The notes below the pieces were generated by a model that worked only from the letters and a program-made list of their open reading frames with translations, searched no databases and had not been told where the DNA came from. Position numbers and translations under genes: made by a program. Below, one piece after another: positions 1 through 8,398 of a stretch of DNA of 36,559 nt (positions within the stretch are counted from its first letter, which is position 1; the number at the start of each line of letters is the position of its first letter). Source of the stretch: Planctomycetota bacterium (GTDB lineage: Bacteria; Planctomycetota; UBA1135); the NCBI GenBank assembly GCA_018671175.1, contig JABHIE010000003.1:1-36559 (forward strand), written 5' to 3'.

Positions 1-543
1 GCCGTCGGCCAATTCGTGAAATTTTTGAATCTCGCGCGAACCGCGACGTACCATTGCGTGAGCCGCGTCGTTGCCTTGGAGATAATCAAGCGCAGGCTCA
101 TAAGTGTCGAACCCGCGCGCAAAACCCCAAACCCCATGCAGGAAGGGTGCGCTGTAAAACCCGCCCGTTTCATAACCAGCATTTTGAAAACGACTCGAGA
201 CTAACTCTAAATCATTGGACATGCGATAACGCCGAGCGCGGACCCCATGCTCAATCGGGTGCATACCTGACAACATGCTCACATGGCTGGGTAATGTCCA
301 GGGTGCGGCGGCCGAGCAGTTTTCGAATAGCGCACCCTCATTGGCGAGTCGCTGCATGAAAGGCGTCGTGGATTCGTTGGATGCAAACTCAGGGGTGTAA
401 CCGTAAGGCGTGCAGTGATCTGCACGCAAACTGTCAATCGAGATGAAAATGACAGGGCGGCGGTCATCTTGAGGTTGGGGCTCACCACCGCAACTCAAGA
501 GAGTGCAGAGGATGAGAAACGCGGGCGTGGCAATGCGGAACAT
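1..543 (-). CDS. Sulfatase/alkaline-phosphatase-fold lipoprotein (3' end outside window)
   Basis: The frame is open from an ATG at 543 to the window edge, so only the first 181 codons are present. The N-terminus is a lipoprotein signal with lipobox L-L-S-C (Cys18). The segment ISIDSLRADH (34-43) supplies the metal-binding Asp typical of the sulfatase family (PF00884-type). The nucleophile region reads APWTLPSHVSMLSG, so Thr83 stands where sulfatases carry the Cys or Ser that becomes formylglycine. By family knowledge, Thr at this place is used by phosphotransferases such as LtaS, so a phospho- rather than sulfo-substrate is possible; this is inference. It starts 10 nt after the stop of the membrane gene at 554-2098 and is probably the last visible gene of that operon. 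The metal ligands of the C-terminal half cannot be checked. Confidence 0.85.
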   Translation of the reverse strand, partial: MFRIATPAFLILCTLLSCGGEPQPQDDRRPVIFISIDSLRADHCTPYGYTPEFASNESTTPFMQRLANEGALFENCSAAAPWTLPSHVSMLSGMHPIEHGVRARRYRMSNDLELVSSRFQNAGYETGGFYSAPFLHGVWGFARGFDTYEPALDYLQGNDAAHAMVRRGSREIQKFHELADG

Positions 544-553
544 TGCCGCAAGT

Positions 554-2098
554 TTAAGGTGCTTTGACCTCTTTTGCCGAGGCAATCCACCAGCCAATTA
601 GCAGAACAATCGGCCCAACTAGATGCAGAAGCAATCGCTCCGGGATGCCCTTTTCTAGGAGCAGCGGCAAATACCAAGGTGTAACCAGCAAAATCAGTGC
701 GTAGAGCAGCACGCCGCCAAAAACGGTCGCGGCCAAAACTCGGCGAAGAGGGTCAGCGAGCGAGCGCGGGCGGATGGCTAATGCTCCCAAAGCCGCAAAC
801 ATCAAAACCCACATCGGCCCCCAAGTTGCAAAGTCAAAAAAGGTACTCATGAAGGCTTTGCCCACGATCGCGCGTCGTGGTGGAAGCTCGGCAAGGACTT
901 CTTCTTTCGTTTTTTGCTGAGCGATAACTTTGGGCGAAAGTTCGGCGAGCTCATCTCCACCACCCAGGAAGTGCAGAGTGTTTTCGAGGGTGAGTTGCTC
1001 GCTGTAGTTTTCATCGATGGCCGGCATTTGTCCGCGCAAATGTAGCCAGGGGCTGATTGCAAGCAGGCCTGTTAGCAAGGCTAGCCCGATAGCTTGTCGC
1101 CCTCGCTTTTCGAGAGAGGGGCTAGGCAGGAAGAGAACCCCAGAAATCAAAACGGCAACGACGACAACTCCGAAAAGCGCGAGACCTTCGTTTTTCATCA
1201 TGGCCGCGCCTGCAAAGGCAAACCCCGCTGCGGCTCCTAGACGCAAGGATCGAGCCGCACCCGCTCGCAAAAGGAGGGCCATCCCGGCGGCGAAACAGGC
1301 GGCTACGGGCAAGTCAGCACCCGCGCCAAGAGTGACGCCGTTGCCGAGGCCGGGCGTCCCCCAAGCTGTGCCGCCGAGGCCGTCTGAGGAAAAACCGTCG
1401 CGCAAATAGAGCATGGGGACGGAGGCGGTTAGGAGTGCACCCCAGCGAGCGGCCGATTTGGAAAGAAAGCGTAAGCCAAAAGCAATCGCGCCAGGCAGGC
1501 AGGCGGCCCAGAATGCGAGCGGGATTTGCACCCAGCGGTCGGACCAATTAGAGAGCGCGAAATGCCCTGAAAAGGCTTCGAGAATCGGGATGCCCAGTGG
1601 GTAGTTGGGGTGCGTTGCCATGCGCCCGAAGCCGTCGCCACTTTGGAGACTGGATAGGGCCTCTCCGAAAGGCGTGCCGTGGAAGAAGAGAACTTTGCCT
1701 TTGTAGGCAAAGTGCAGCATGGGGTCGAATTGGTTAATCGGCCAAGAAAGAGTGAGGGCGATTGAGCCGAGAGCCAGCAAAGCTAAAACCCAAACTTGGT
1801 AACTTTGGAAACCGAGTGGTTCGTAAACGCGCACGCTCTCTCTGCGGAAGGCATGACGCCAAGCAACCATTGCGCCAGCAAGGATGGCGAAACGAACGAA
1901 AGCGGTGCTTTCAAAACCAAGCGAATAAAAAGCAGTGAGCGCAATCGTAAAAATAGACGCGCCGAGTAGGTAGCCGATCGAGTATTCCTCGTATCGACTG
2001 CGCGGTAAATCACAGCGCTTCGGGAGCAGGGCTAAACCAAAAGCTAGCGGGATGATGACCGCAACGAGGCCGCCGATAATTCCATAGAAGGCGCTCAT
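554..2098 (-). CDS. Polytopic membrane protein, GT-C glycosyltransferase-like
   Basis: A 514-residue protein made almost entirely of hydrophobic segments, roughly 10-12 predicted membrane passes, starting MSAFYGIIGG. A soluble-looking loop at about 125-160 carries NQFDPMLHFAYKGK, and another lies at about 355-420. This layout resembles GT-C fold (GT39/PMT-like) membrane glycosyltransferases, which use lipid-linked sugars in the cytoplasmic membrane. No firm Asp-Glu catalytic motif was identified, so the enzyme class is tentative. The ATG overlaps the stop of the upstream gene (2095-3192) as ATGA, which indicates translational coupling. Together with the Ugd-C-domain protein upstream and the sulfatase-fold lipoprotein downstream it suggests synthesis or trimming of a surface glycan or glycolipid (inference). 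Confidence 0.8.
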   Translation of the reverse strand: MSAFYGIIGGLVAVIIPLAFGLALLPKRCDLPRSRYEEYSIGYLLGASIFTIALTAFYSLGFESTAFVRFAILAGAMVAWRHAFRRESVRVYEPLGFQSYQVWVLALLALGSIALTLSWPINQFDPMLHFAYKGKVLFFHGTPFGEALSSLQSGDGFGRMATHPNYPLGIPILEAFSGHFALSNWSDRWVQIPLAFWAACLPGAIAFGLRFLSKSAARWGALLTASVPMLYLRDGFSSDGLGGTAWGTPGLGNGVTLGAGADLPVAACFAAGMALLLRAGAARSLRLGAAAGFAFAGAAMMKNEGLALFGVVVVAVLISGVLFLPSPSLEKRGRQAIGLALLTGLLAISPWLHLRGQMPAIDENYSEQLTLENTLHFLGGGDELAELSPKVIAQQKTKEEVLAELPPRRAIVGKAFMSTFFDFATWGPMWVLMFAALGALAIRPRSLADPLRRVLAATVFGGVLLYALILLVTPWYLPLLLEKGIPERLLLHLVGPIVLLIGWWIASAKEVKAP

Positions 2099-3192
2099 CG
2101 TTGGGCTCCTGCGCCGACTTTTTCGATTGGGATGTTCTCCCAGTCGCTCACGCGGAAATCAGAATTGTGCGTCCAGAAGAGGACGGAATCAACCTTTCGT
2201 GCAGCCGCCGCATTAGATTCGGCTGCGTTTAAAAACCGAGCAGGAGTGTTGCCGACAAGCTTAGATAACTCACGAGGCCCCGGTTGCGGACGCCCCATTT
2301 TTTTCCAAGGGTGCGCCTTGTTGTAGGCGTCGACCCATTGGCGATACTGCCCACTCGTGCCGCAAGCTAGCTCGGGCCGCCAAAGGTAAAGCTCGCGCGG
2401 AGTCAGTTGGTAATTCATGTGCAAAAACCAGCGTGCTCGACCACTCGTCGTGCCTAAACGCGTGCCAGGCAACATAAGGATGGCGTCATCTTCCTCGGTG
2501 CTTTCGCGGAGATGCGCCATGTAGTTTTGGAAATCGGGGTCAAGCCAAGGTGGCGAGCCGGGCTTTGCGAAGGAATAATAATTTAGGCCAGCGGCATCAA
2601 GGGCGGTGGCGTCGAGAGCTTCACGGCCATCAAACACGCCACGGCCTCGCATCTGTTGCGCAATCTGAGTCGGCGAAATGGCCAGGAATTCAGGCCATTC
2701 AGAAACGAGCAGCAAACCATCCACGCCAGTTAATGAATCGATTGCGTTTTGCCCCATCCAGGTAACGCGGTCATCGAAAACGAGTTTGCCTGATGCGTCT
2801 TTGAGAGCCCTGGCTTGCTCTTCAAGGTGGGGGCTGACAATGCGCAGTTGGACACCAGCTTCCATGAGCGCACGCGCAACTCGGACGCCATGGCCATCAG
2901 CCGAGAGTGAGGCGGATGCCACCCCATCTGCCGGGTCGTCGTCGCTCAGGCCCCAAAAAGCAATCGTGCGATTCGCAACTCCGCGTCGCGTGCCTCTCCA
3001 GAAATCGAGAAGGTACTGGCTTGCATCCGCCCCCTCAAAGGATGGTCGTGGAAAAGAAGCCGGGGTTGGCTCAAAACCCGCACTCGCAGCGTGAGTCAAT
3101 GCCGTGCCCAGCCAGAGCAAAGGCAAGAGCGCGAATGCGACCTGTGCTAAACCAAGAATCGAAGGGATGCCCTGCGGGCGAGAAATTGCCAT
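2095..3192 (-). CDS. Membrane-anchored protein with a stand-alone UDP-glucose-dehydrogenase C-terminal-like domain
   Basis: 365 residues. A signal anchor spans about 11-35. Residues 76-209 follow the pattern of the C-terminal UDP-binding domain of UDP-glucose/GDP-mannose dehydrogenases: TIAFWGLS, a helix ending ALMEAGVQLRIVSP, DGLLLVSEWPEF, then GVFDGRE and GLNYYSFAKP. The NAD-binding Rossmann domain and the central domain with the catalytic Cys are absent, so it should not be an active dehydrogenase. Residues about 216-290 (ILMLPGTRLG, MNYQLTPRELYLWRPE) resemble an extracytoplasmic loop region found with bacterial membrane glycosyltransferases. It heads the operon 3192 to 1. Binding of a nucleotide or sugar at the membrane is an inference. 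The start is set by the ATG next to a TATCCT -10-like box. Confidence 0.75.
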   Translation of the reverse strand: MAISRPQGIPSILGLAQVAFALLPLLWLGTALTHAASAGFEPTPASFPRPSFEGADASQYLLDFWRGTRRGVANRTIAFWGLSDDDPADGVASASLSADGHGVRVARALMEAGVQLRIVSPHLEEQARALKDASGKLVFDDRVTWMGQNAIDSLTGVDGLLLVSEWPEFLAISPTQIAQQMRGRGVFDGREALDATALDAAGLNYYSFAKPGSPPWLDPDFQNYMAHLRESTEEDDAILMLPGTRLGTTSGRARWFLHMNYQLTPRELYLWRPELACGTSGQYRQWVDAYNKAHPWKKMGRPQPGPRELSKLVGNTPARFLNAAESNAAAARKVDSVLFWTHNSDFRVSDWENIPIEKVGAGAQR

Positions 3193-3198
3193 GCAGAA

Positions 3199-3204
3199 AG
3201 GATA
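3199..3204 (-). promoter_or_regulatory. -10-like TATCCT for the operon starting at 3192
   Basis: Six bases separate the box from the ATG, which would place transcription start at or next to the start codon. No Shine-Dalgarno sequence precedes the ATG. The box shares its first two bases (the central TA) with the opposite-strand box at 3203-3208. No -35 TTGACA is recognisable. Confidence 0.45.
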
Positions 3205-3208
3205 GTCT
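3203..3208 (+). promoter_or_regulatory. -10-like TAGTCT for the gene at 3217, with GGAGG between box and start
   Basis: Eight bases separate the box from the ATG at 3217. GGAGG at 3209-3213 is a good Shine-Dalgarno sequence but lies only 3 nt before the ATG and would fall largely upstream of a start site placed 6-7 nt after the box. It is the only first gene with such a motif here. Confidence 0.4.
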
Positions 3209-3216
3209 GGAGGTTC

Positions 3217-4830
3217 ATGGAGACCAAAAAGCCCTCGGCTGAAATTCCCACACTTTCTGGGCGTTGGTGGTTGCTCGTCGTGTCATTAGCGGCGTTTTCA
3301 ACTTGGTGGGTGCTTCACGAGCGCCCGCATAGTGCGGAAGACGGCCTTTTCCGGGCGCTGTGCTTGGGTTTTGGTTTGCTCGGCACTTGGGCGCTTCTCG
3401 TCAAGCTTGACTCAAAAAGGCAACGCTTTCAGGCACTTGCGGCATGGCTTTCGCGTATGCCACTTTTGCTTCTGGCTGTACTTGCGCTTCTCCCAACCTT
3501 GGTCGGGGCTTTTGTCCTTGATGGCCCAGCGACCAATGATGAGCGCGCCTATTTGCTGCAAGCTGAAATGTTTTCAGAGGGGCGACTGAGTGAGCCCTTG
3601 CCTCCTCATGCCGATGCGTTTTTTCGACGGCAGATTATGCAAGATGGCGAGCGGGGTATTCGGTATTCCAAATACGCGCCCGGCACGGCGGCAGCTCTTA
3701 CACCTGGCACTTGGCTCGGCGCCCCTTGGCTTTCGGTTGCGCTTGCGGGCATCCTCGACTTGTTGTTGGTCGTGGCCATTGCACGCAAACTAGGTTTACA
3801 GTTCCCTGCTGGTTTGTTGCTCGTGAGCTCTCCCGTTTTTTGGGTGATGCAGAGCTCCTTTCAAAGTGAAGTTTTCACTCTGCCGCTCGCGCTTATGGGC
3901 TATTACGCTTTGCTTCGCATTCAGAGCGGTTGCTCGGCCCAGCGGTGGGGTTTGCTTATTGGCACCTGCGCAGGCTTGATGCTGCTGTGCCGCCCTCTGA
4001 CTGCAGTGGTCTTCGCCGTAGCACTCGCCTTTGGCCTAAGGAAGTCGATAAAAGGGCTCGTTTGGGCAGCAATCAGCGGTTTGGCGCTAACTTTACTTTT
4101 CCTCGCTTACAACGCAGCACTCACGGGCGACGCTTGGCAAACGACTTATGCTGCTTACGCGGCGGCCTTTCAACCTTTAGATCAGTTTGGCACAGGCGAC
4201 CCTCTCATGGCTTTGCAGACTGTTGCGGCGAAGTGGTTTTTCGGTTTTGCGGGTGTGGCTGGGGTGGTGCTTTTGGGCTTTGCGGGTCTGGCTAAAATCC
4301 GCAAACAAGATGGTGGTGCGGGTCTTGCCCTTTTGATTGCGCTTCCTCTCGTTTACGCATTTCATTGGTACCCAGGGCATTGGGCCTACTTGGGCCCTAT
4401 TTATGTTTACGAAACAATGGGTTTGCTCGTTTTAGGCGTGGCTTGTGTTTTGCAACGCTGGCCTTCTCATCATCGAGATACCGCTCTTGTCGTTTTGGTG
4501 TTCGGCGGTTTACTTATCGCTTTTTCTCACTACCCCGTTTTGGCTCAGCAAGGAGCGCAGCGCGCCGCGCCTCAGTTGGCCGTTGCTGACGCAATGACTG
4601 CCGGCACAATCGAATCGGCACCCGTCGTTTTTGTGACCGATATGAAAAAACACACTCCATCGCGTCCGCAGTTTGATGCTTTGGGCCGTTTGTCTTTTGA
4701 TGAGCGTGAGCCGGTGTTTTTGCGCCCGACTTTTTCATCAACTACTGAGCGGGTGCAGTTGCTCAGCGAGCTTGGGCTGAGCGGTCGCCCAGTTTATTTG
4801 TTTGCTGGCACGCTACAGCGGATGCGATAA
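3217..4830 (+). CDS. Glycosyltransferase family 39-like membrane protein
   Basis: 537 residues with a hydrophobic N-terminus (about 15-32) and around ten further membrane segments. After the second or third segment comes a loop with DGPATNDERAYLLQAEMF, the acidic Asp-Glu loop typical of ArnT/PMT-like GT39 enzymes, which transfer sugars from polyprenyl-phosphate donors on the outer face of the cytoplasmic membrane. A second loop carries RYSKYAPGTAA. The acceptor is unknown. It is transcribed away from the membrane-protein operon at 3192, with only 24 bp between the two starts. Its 3' end overlaps the convergent gene at 4794-5687 by 37 bp. Confidence 0.8.
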   Translation: METKKPSAEIPTLSGRWWLLVVSLAAFSTWWVLHERPHSAEDGLFRALCLGFGLLGTWALLVKLDSKRQRFQALAAWLSRMPLLLLAVLALLPTLVGAFVLDGPATNDERAYLLQAEMFSEGRLSEPLPPHADAFFRRQIMQDGERGIRYSKYAPGTAAALTPGTWLGAPWLSVALAGILDLLLVVAIARKLGLQFPAGLLLVSSPVFWVMQSSFQSEVFTLPLALMGYYALLRIQSGCSAQRWGLLIGTCAGLMLLCRPLTAVVFAVALAFGLRKSIKGLVWAAISGLALTLLFLAYNAALTGDAWQTTYAAYAAAFQPLDQFGTGDPLMALQTVAAKWFFGFAGVAGVVLLGFAGLAKIRKQDGGAGLALLIALPLVYAFHWYPGHWAYLGPIYVYETMGLLVLGVACVLQRWPSHHRDTALVVLVFGGLLIAFSHYPVLAQQGAQRAAPQLAVADAMTAGTIESAPVVFVTDMKKHTPSRPQFDALGRLSFDEREPVFLRPTFSSTTERVQLLSELGLSGRPVYLFAGTLQRMR

Positions 4831-5687
4831 ACCCCCGCTGTCGTTTCAAATTCTTCGACAGAATCTGGCCCCGCAATGCGGAAGCGCTGATTTCGAGGAA
4901 GCGGTGGCAAAGTAAGCGCACCCGATTCTTGGACCTGGAATTGTGGAAGTTGAGTTTCTTTTTCGCCTAGATGAGTCAAAGCCCAAATCGAGCCCGGCGC
5001 GTAATCTTGCAGGATGACCTGGGTCGTTTCCAATTCAAAACGAGCTTGCGTGGCGGCCGAAGAAAAATGCCCCATTGCGCAAACCTCGACGGGGGGCATC
5101 CCTGGGGCGTAAATCGACCCAATCAGCTCGCCAGAAGGGATGCCCTTGAGGTGGCAAGTGCCTTGCGCATCTAGCGTTGCCACCCAAGGCGCGGCATCGG
5201 GAAGCTCACGCAGGTGAATGACAAGCAGGGCGTTTTCTAGGGTTTGCTCTGGGCGGCAAGTAAAAGAAAATTTGCGTGGCTCACCGATGTCGAGTGCGGC
5301 GATTTGGTCAGGAAGCTCTGGCGAAAGCGTAAACGAAAAAGCCCTCGTCGAGTCAGGGACGACGGGCCCAACCCGCAGGAGCTGATGCCCGTCGAGCCAA
5401 GCCACAAATTCAAGCGGGCCGTGGTTAAGCACAAATGCCGAGGCCAGGCCTGAATCATCGACCACCATGCCGGCGACTTCTGGCTGAAGCAAAACGGCAC
5501 CAGCGCCAACCGCAGCTTTGCCCTGCGCATCAAGCAAAGAAAACTGAACCACGCGCGGTGGTGTCATCGTCGGCCGCTCTGCCCCTGCCGCTGGGTCGGT
5601 GTCGCGCGGTAGAAGATAAACCAAAACAGCCAACGGCAAAAGCCACCAGAAAAGGCCGCTCGCTCGGCTTAATTTTACGAAATTCAT
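4794..5687 (-). CDS. Exported/anchored protein of unknown function, Ig-like fold candidate
   Basis: 297 residues with a single N-terminal membrane segment (about 10-27), then a periplasmic or surface portion. The segment VVQFSLLDAQGKAAVGAGAV and the following beta-rich stretch resemble one carboxypeptidase-regulatory-like (transthyretin-type) unit, as in the much larger neighbour. No catalytic motif is visible. It is translationally coupled to the upstream 900-residue protein by an ATGA overlap at 5684-5687, so the two are probably made together and may act together at the cell surface. Its last 37 bp overlap the end of the convergent glycosyltransferase gene. Confidence 0.75.
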   Translation of the reverse strand: MNFVKLSRASGLFWWLLPLAVLVYLLPRDTDPAAGAERPTMTPPRVVQFSLLDAQGKAAVGAGAVLLQPEVAGMVVDDSGLASAFVLNHGPLEFVAWLDGHQLLRVGPVVPDSTRAFSFTLSPELPDQIAALDIGEPRKFSFTCRPEQTLENALLVIHLRELPDAAPWVATLDAQGTCHLKGIPSGELIGSIYAPGMPPVEVCAMGHFSSAATQARFELETTQVILQDYAPGSIWALTHLGEKETQLPQFQVQESGALTLPPLPRNQRFRIAGPDSVEEFETTAGVYRIRCSVPANK

Positions 5688-8386
5688 TGACCGAGCCGTT
5701 CTATAAAAATTTCGTTAATTCCGTCGGAGCGGTCATTCGTTTTGTCTTTGCGAGGCGCACGCTCCATGCTGACTTCTACGGTCGTGACTCCGCCGCCACT
5801 GATCGTGACAGGCGTGTGAGAAACCTTCCACATGTCTCCGCCACGGAGCTTTAAATCCCAGTTTCCTGCGGGGATGTGCTCTAGATACATCTCGCCATTT
5901 TTGCGGATATTCACCCATCGCTTTTGCATGCCAGACATCGAATCGCTTGGCTGCAACTCTCCCCAACCGCGCCAGGGCTGGCCGTTTTCTTTGTAGGTCT
6001 TGACAAGTAAGTCGCCCACAAAAATCGGGAAGTCGTGCACTAGGTTTTGATCGACAGCCAAGTCAATCTCTGCTCGCGCCATGCCAGCTGGCCCTGATTC
6101 AGCAACTGTTTCATAGTTGAAGAAAAATGAACCGGCATCGCCTTTTTGACTCACGACTAGCCAGTAGTCGTCTTCATGAAGGCCGTGAAACTGATACTTG
6201 CCTTGAAAATCAGATTGGGTCGTTTGGAGGTTGTCCCACATCTGCCGTTGCGCAATTTTTGGATTGCCGTCAGAGCCTAAACCCCGGGGGAGTAGCATCA
6301 GACTCATGTCAGCCGCAGGCACACCATTGAGCGTGACCATGCCGCTAATTGAGCCCAAACCCTCAAAGTCGAGCAACAGATCAAGGGGCACTCGGACACC
6401 AGGCGCAACCAAAATGTCGCTTGCCTCTGCAAGTGGGTCGCCACCGCCGCCCATCGTGAAGGTCATGCGACTTGTGCTTGAGCCATCGGCCTCGCGGATC
6501 TCAACCTTCCAGGTGTCAGGTGCGAGATTGTCAAAGGCAAAATGGCCACTTGAGTCAAGCGTCGTGTCAAGCGGGTCGCGGCCAGGAGCGCTCGCTTGAG
6601 CCCTTAAAGTGGAAAAAGGAGTCAAGTCGCCATCAAGGAAGCCGTCAATGCCTGATGATGGGTGAAGCTGCAGCACCCCTTCGAAACTCGTGCCGACTAA
6701 GATGAAATCATCGCTCTCGGCAGGGGATCGGTCGGGGTAATGCGCCTCAAGTCGGTAGTCGCCCTCGCGTAAGCCAGCGAACAGAAACTCGCCAGCCTCA
6801 TCGGTTGTCACGCGCCGCAAAATTGTGCCCGAACGCACACTCATTTCAATTAGAGGCACGCGACGCACGGCAGATTGCTGAGCCTTGAGCCGCCGCAAAT
6901 GCACGCGCGCATTAGGTCGCGGCGCGCCGTCAATATCTAAGACCACACCGCTCGCGCTCCAGCCATCGTCGAGCACCAAACGCAGCTCAGGAATCACTCG
7001 GTCTTTGGCGTTGTTGCTATAGCCGTATTTGAGGGATTTTGAAAAAGTCGGTGCATGGACATCATCCCAGGCGACAACATGGAATTCTCGAGCCCAAGTG
7101 CGTGACATGTCAGGAGACAAAGCGAAAGTGCCATCGCTTGCCGTAGTCGTGCTGGCGTTGGCCTCGAGCATCTTTGGGTCAAGCATGCGGCTGCGACTAC
7201 TGTAACCCGTGGTTAGGGCCACTTGCACATTGGCAAGGGCTCGCCCATGTGCGTCGACGACCACGCCGGTACTTGGCGGCATCGGCGTGAGCTCTTGAGA
7301 GACTTTTGTGGTTAAGGACTCTTGGTCGAGTCGCTGACGCGCCGGCCAAAACCCAGCTGCGGCATAGCGAAGGAAGGCTCGTTCCGTTTCGCGCGGCATG
7401 TCGAATGACCAGTTGCCGTGTTCGTCGGTTTGGCACTCGAGCTCGACATCTCCGTCGAAATCAACTCGGACGCGCGCATCGGCTAAGGGCTGTCGGTCGG
7501 TCGAAAATAAAGTGCCTTGCAAAAGATTGGCGGCTGACATTTTGATGTGCAAACCCTTTTGCTTAGATTCGGGTTTGCCCGAAATGACCGATGAAAATTG
7601 GCGAGCGAAACCATCGCCCGTGGCCACTAAACGCAAACGCCGTGAGGGGAGGTCGTGGAGAGTGAACTTGCCCTCAACATCAGTGGTTGTCTCGTAATCA
7701 CCGATGTAAACGGGAATCGTGGGTGGGCTGCCCCATGTAAATGCCTCGTCGTCAATCGTTGGGCGCAACGCAATATCAGCTAGAGCGCGACCGTCTGTGT
7801 CGGCCACTTGCCCCGAAATCGAAAAGCCAGCTTTGAGCGGGATATCACCCAAAGGGCGCGTGCGACCAGGGTGGCCGGGCAGATTCACCATCTCAAGTGG
7901 GGGCCAGTCTGGGTGGGTGAATTGCAAGATAAAGCGCAAGCCGTCTTGGGGCGCTTCAGGTAGAGCAAATTGCCCAGCTGCGTTTGTTGTGGCTTGCCAA
8001 CGAATCGCAGGTGGGTTTTGAGGGTCGTCGGGGTTGGCGGCATTGGCCCATCCGTGCCAAGCCCACACTTTGATTTCGGTTTCGGCAGCGGCTAAACCGC
8101 TGGGTAATAAAACACGACCAATGAAGGATGGCCAGCCATCTTGCGCGCCAATCCCGTCGGCCAGTTCGGCCAGCTCTTCAGCCGTGGTTGCTGTCTCGAT
8201 AGCTGTGCGCGAATCGATTTCTTTGTTGAAACTAAGCTCAGGAGCCGTCTCGGTCGGGACAGGCTTTTCTGGCGCGGGCGGTCCACCGTCATGAGGCGGA
8301 CGCGGCCCAGGTGGTTCACTCATCAATACAAGGGCAAGCCCGATTAAAATCGCGGCAATCACGGCAAGAGGGAGCAAGCGGCGCAT
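5684..8386 (-). CDS. Large exported protein with about seven carboxypeptidase-regulatory-like (Ig-fold) repeats
   Basis: 900 residues. A signal anchor at about 5-22 is followed by a Pro-rich linker (26-50). Beta-sandwich units, each with a G-x-V/L start, a D-G-x-x-L/P-x-A-x-V turn and a T-D-x-x-G-x-F-x-F-x-x-L ending, occupy roughly 86-165, 187-270, 286-350, 372-445, 477-560, 577-660 and 677-765. The rest (770-900) is beta-rich and ends in a charged tail. The pattern matches the CarboxypepD_reg-like superfamily, here without any peptidase domain, which is common in large surface proteins of Planctomycetota and Bacteroidota. A scaffold or adhesin role is inferred. It starts 62 bp from proS in the opposite direction and overlaps the next gene by ATGA. 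Confidence 0.8.
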   Translation of the reverse strand: MRRLLPLAVIAAILIGLALVLMSEPPGPRPPHDGGPPAPEKPVPTETAPELSFNKEIDSRTAIETATTAEELAELADGIGAQDGWPSFIGRVLLPSGLAAAETEIKVWAWHGWANAANPDDPQNPPAIRWQATTNAAGQFALPEAPQDGLRFILQFTHPDWPPLEMVNLPGHPGRTRPLGDIPLKAGFSISGQVADTDGRALADIALRPTIDDEAFTWGSPPTIPVYIGDYETTTDVEGKFTLHDLPSRRLRLVATGDGFARQFSSVISGKPESKQKGLHIKMSAANLLQGTLFSTDRQPLADARVRVDFDGDVELECQTDEHGNWSFDMPRETERAFLRYAAAGFWPARQRLDQESLTTKVSQELTPMPPSTGVVVDAHGRALANVQVALTTGYSSRSRMLDPKMLEANASTTTASDGTFALSPDMSRTWAREFHVVAWDDVHAPTFSKSLKYGYSNNAKDRVIPELRLVLDDGWSASGVVLDIDGAPRPNARVHLRRLKAQQSAVRRVPLIEMSVRSGTILRRVTTDEAGEFLFAGLREGDYRLEAHYPDRSPAESDDFILVGTSFEGVLQLHPSSGIDGFLDGDLTPFSTLRAQASAPGRDPLDTTLDSSGHFAFDNLAPDTWKVEIREADGSSTSRMTFTMGGGGDPLAEASDILVAPGVRVPLDLLLDFEGLGSISGMVTLNGVPAADMSLMLLPRGLGSDGNPKIAQRQMWDNLQTTQSDFQGKYQFHGLHEDDYWLVVSQKGDAGSFFFNYETVAESGPAGMARAEIDLAVDQNLVHDFPIFVGDLLVKTYKENGQPWRGWGELQPSDSMSGMQKRWVNIRKNGEMYLEHIPAGNWDLKLRGGDMWKVSHTPVTISGGGVTTVEVSMERAPRKDKTNDRSDGINEIFIERLGQ

Positions 8387-8392
8387 CGTATT

Positions 8393-8398
8393 ATCCTA
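8393..8398 (-). promoter_or_regulatory. -10-like TAGGAT for the gene starting at 8386
   Basis: Six bases (8387-8392) separate the box from the ATG. No Shine-Dalgarno sequence is present. Predicted to give a leaderless or nearly leaderless mRNA. Confidence 0.45.

Noticed and set aside
3209..3213. GGAGG as proof that this genome uses Shine-Dalgarno starts generally
   Set aside because: It is the only clear case among the first genes examined, apart from AGGGGA before the HEAT-like gene, which is not first in its unit.
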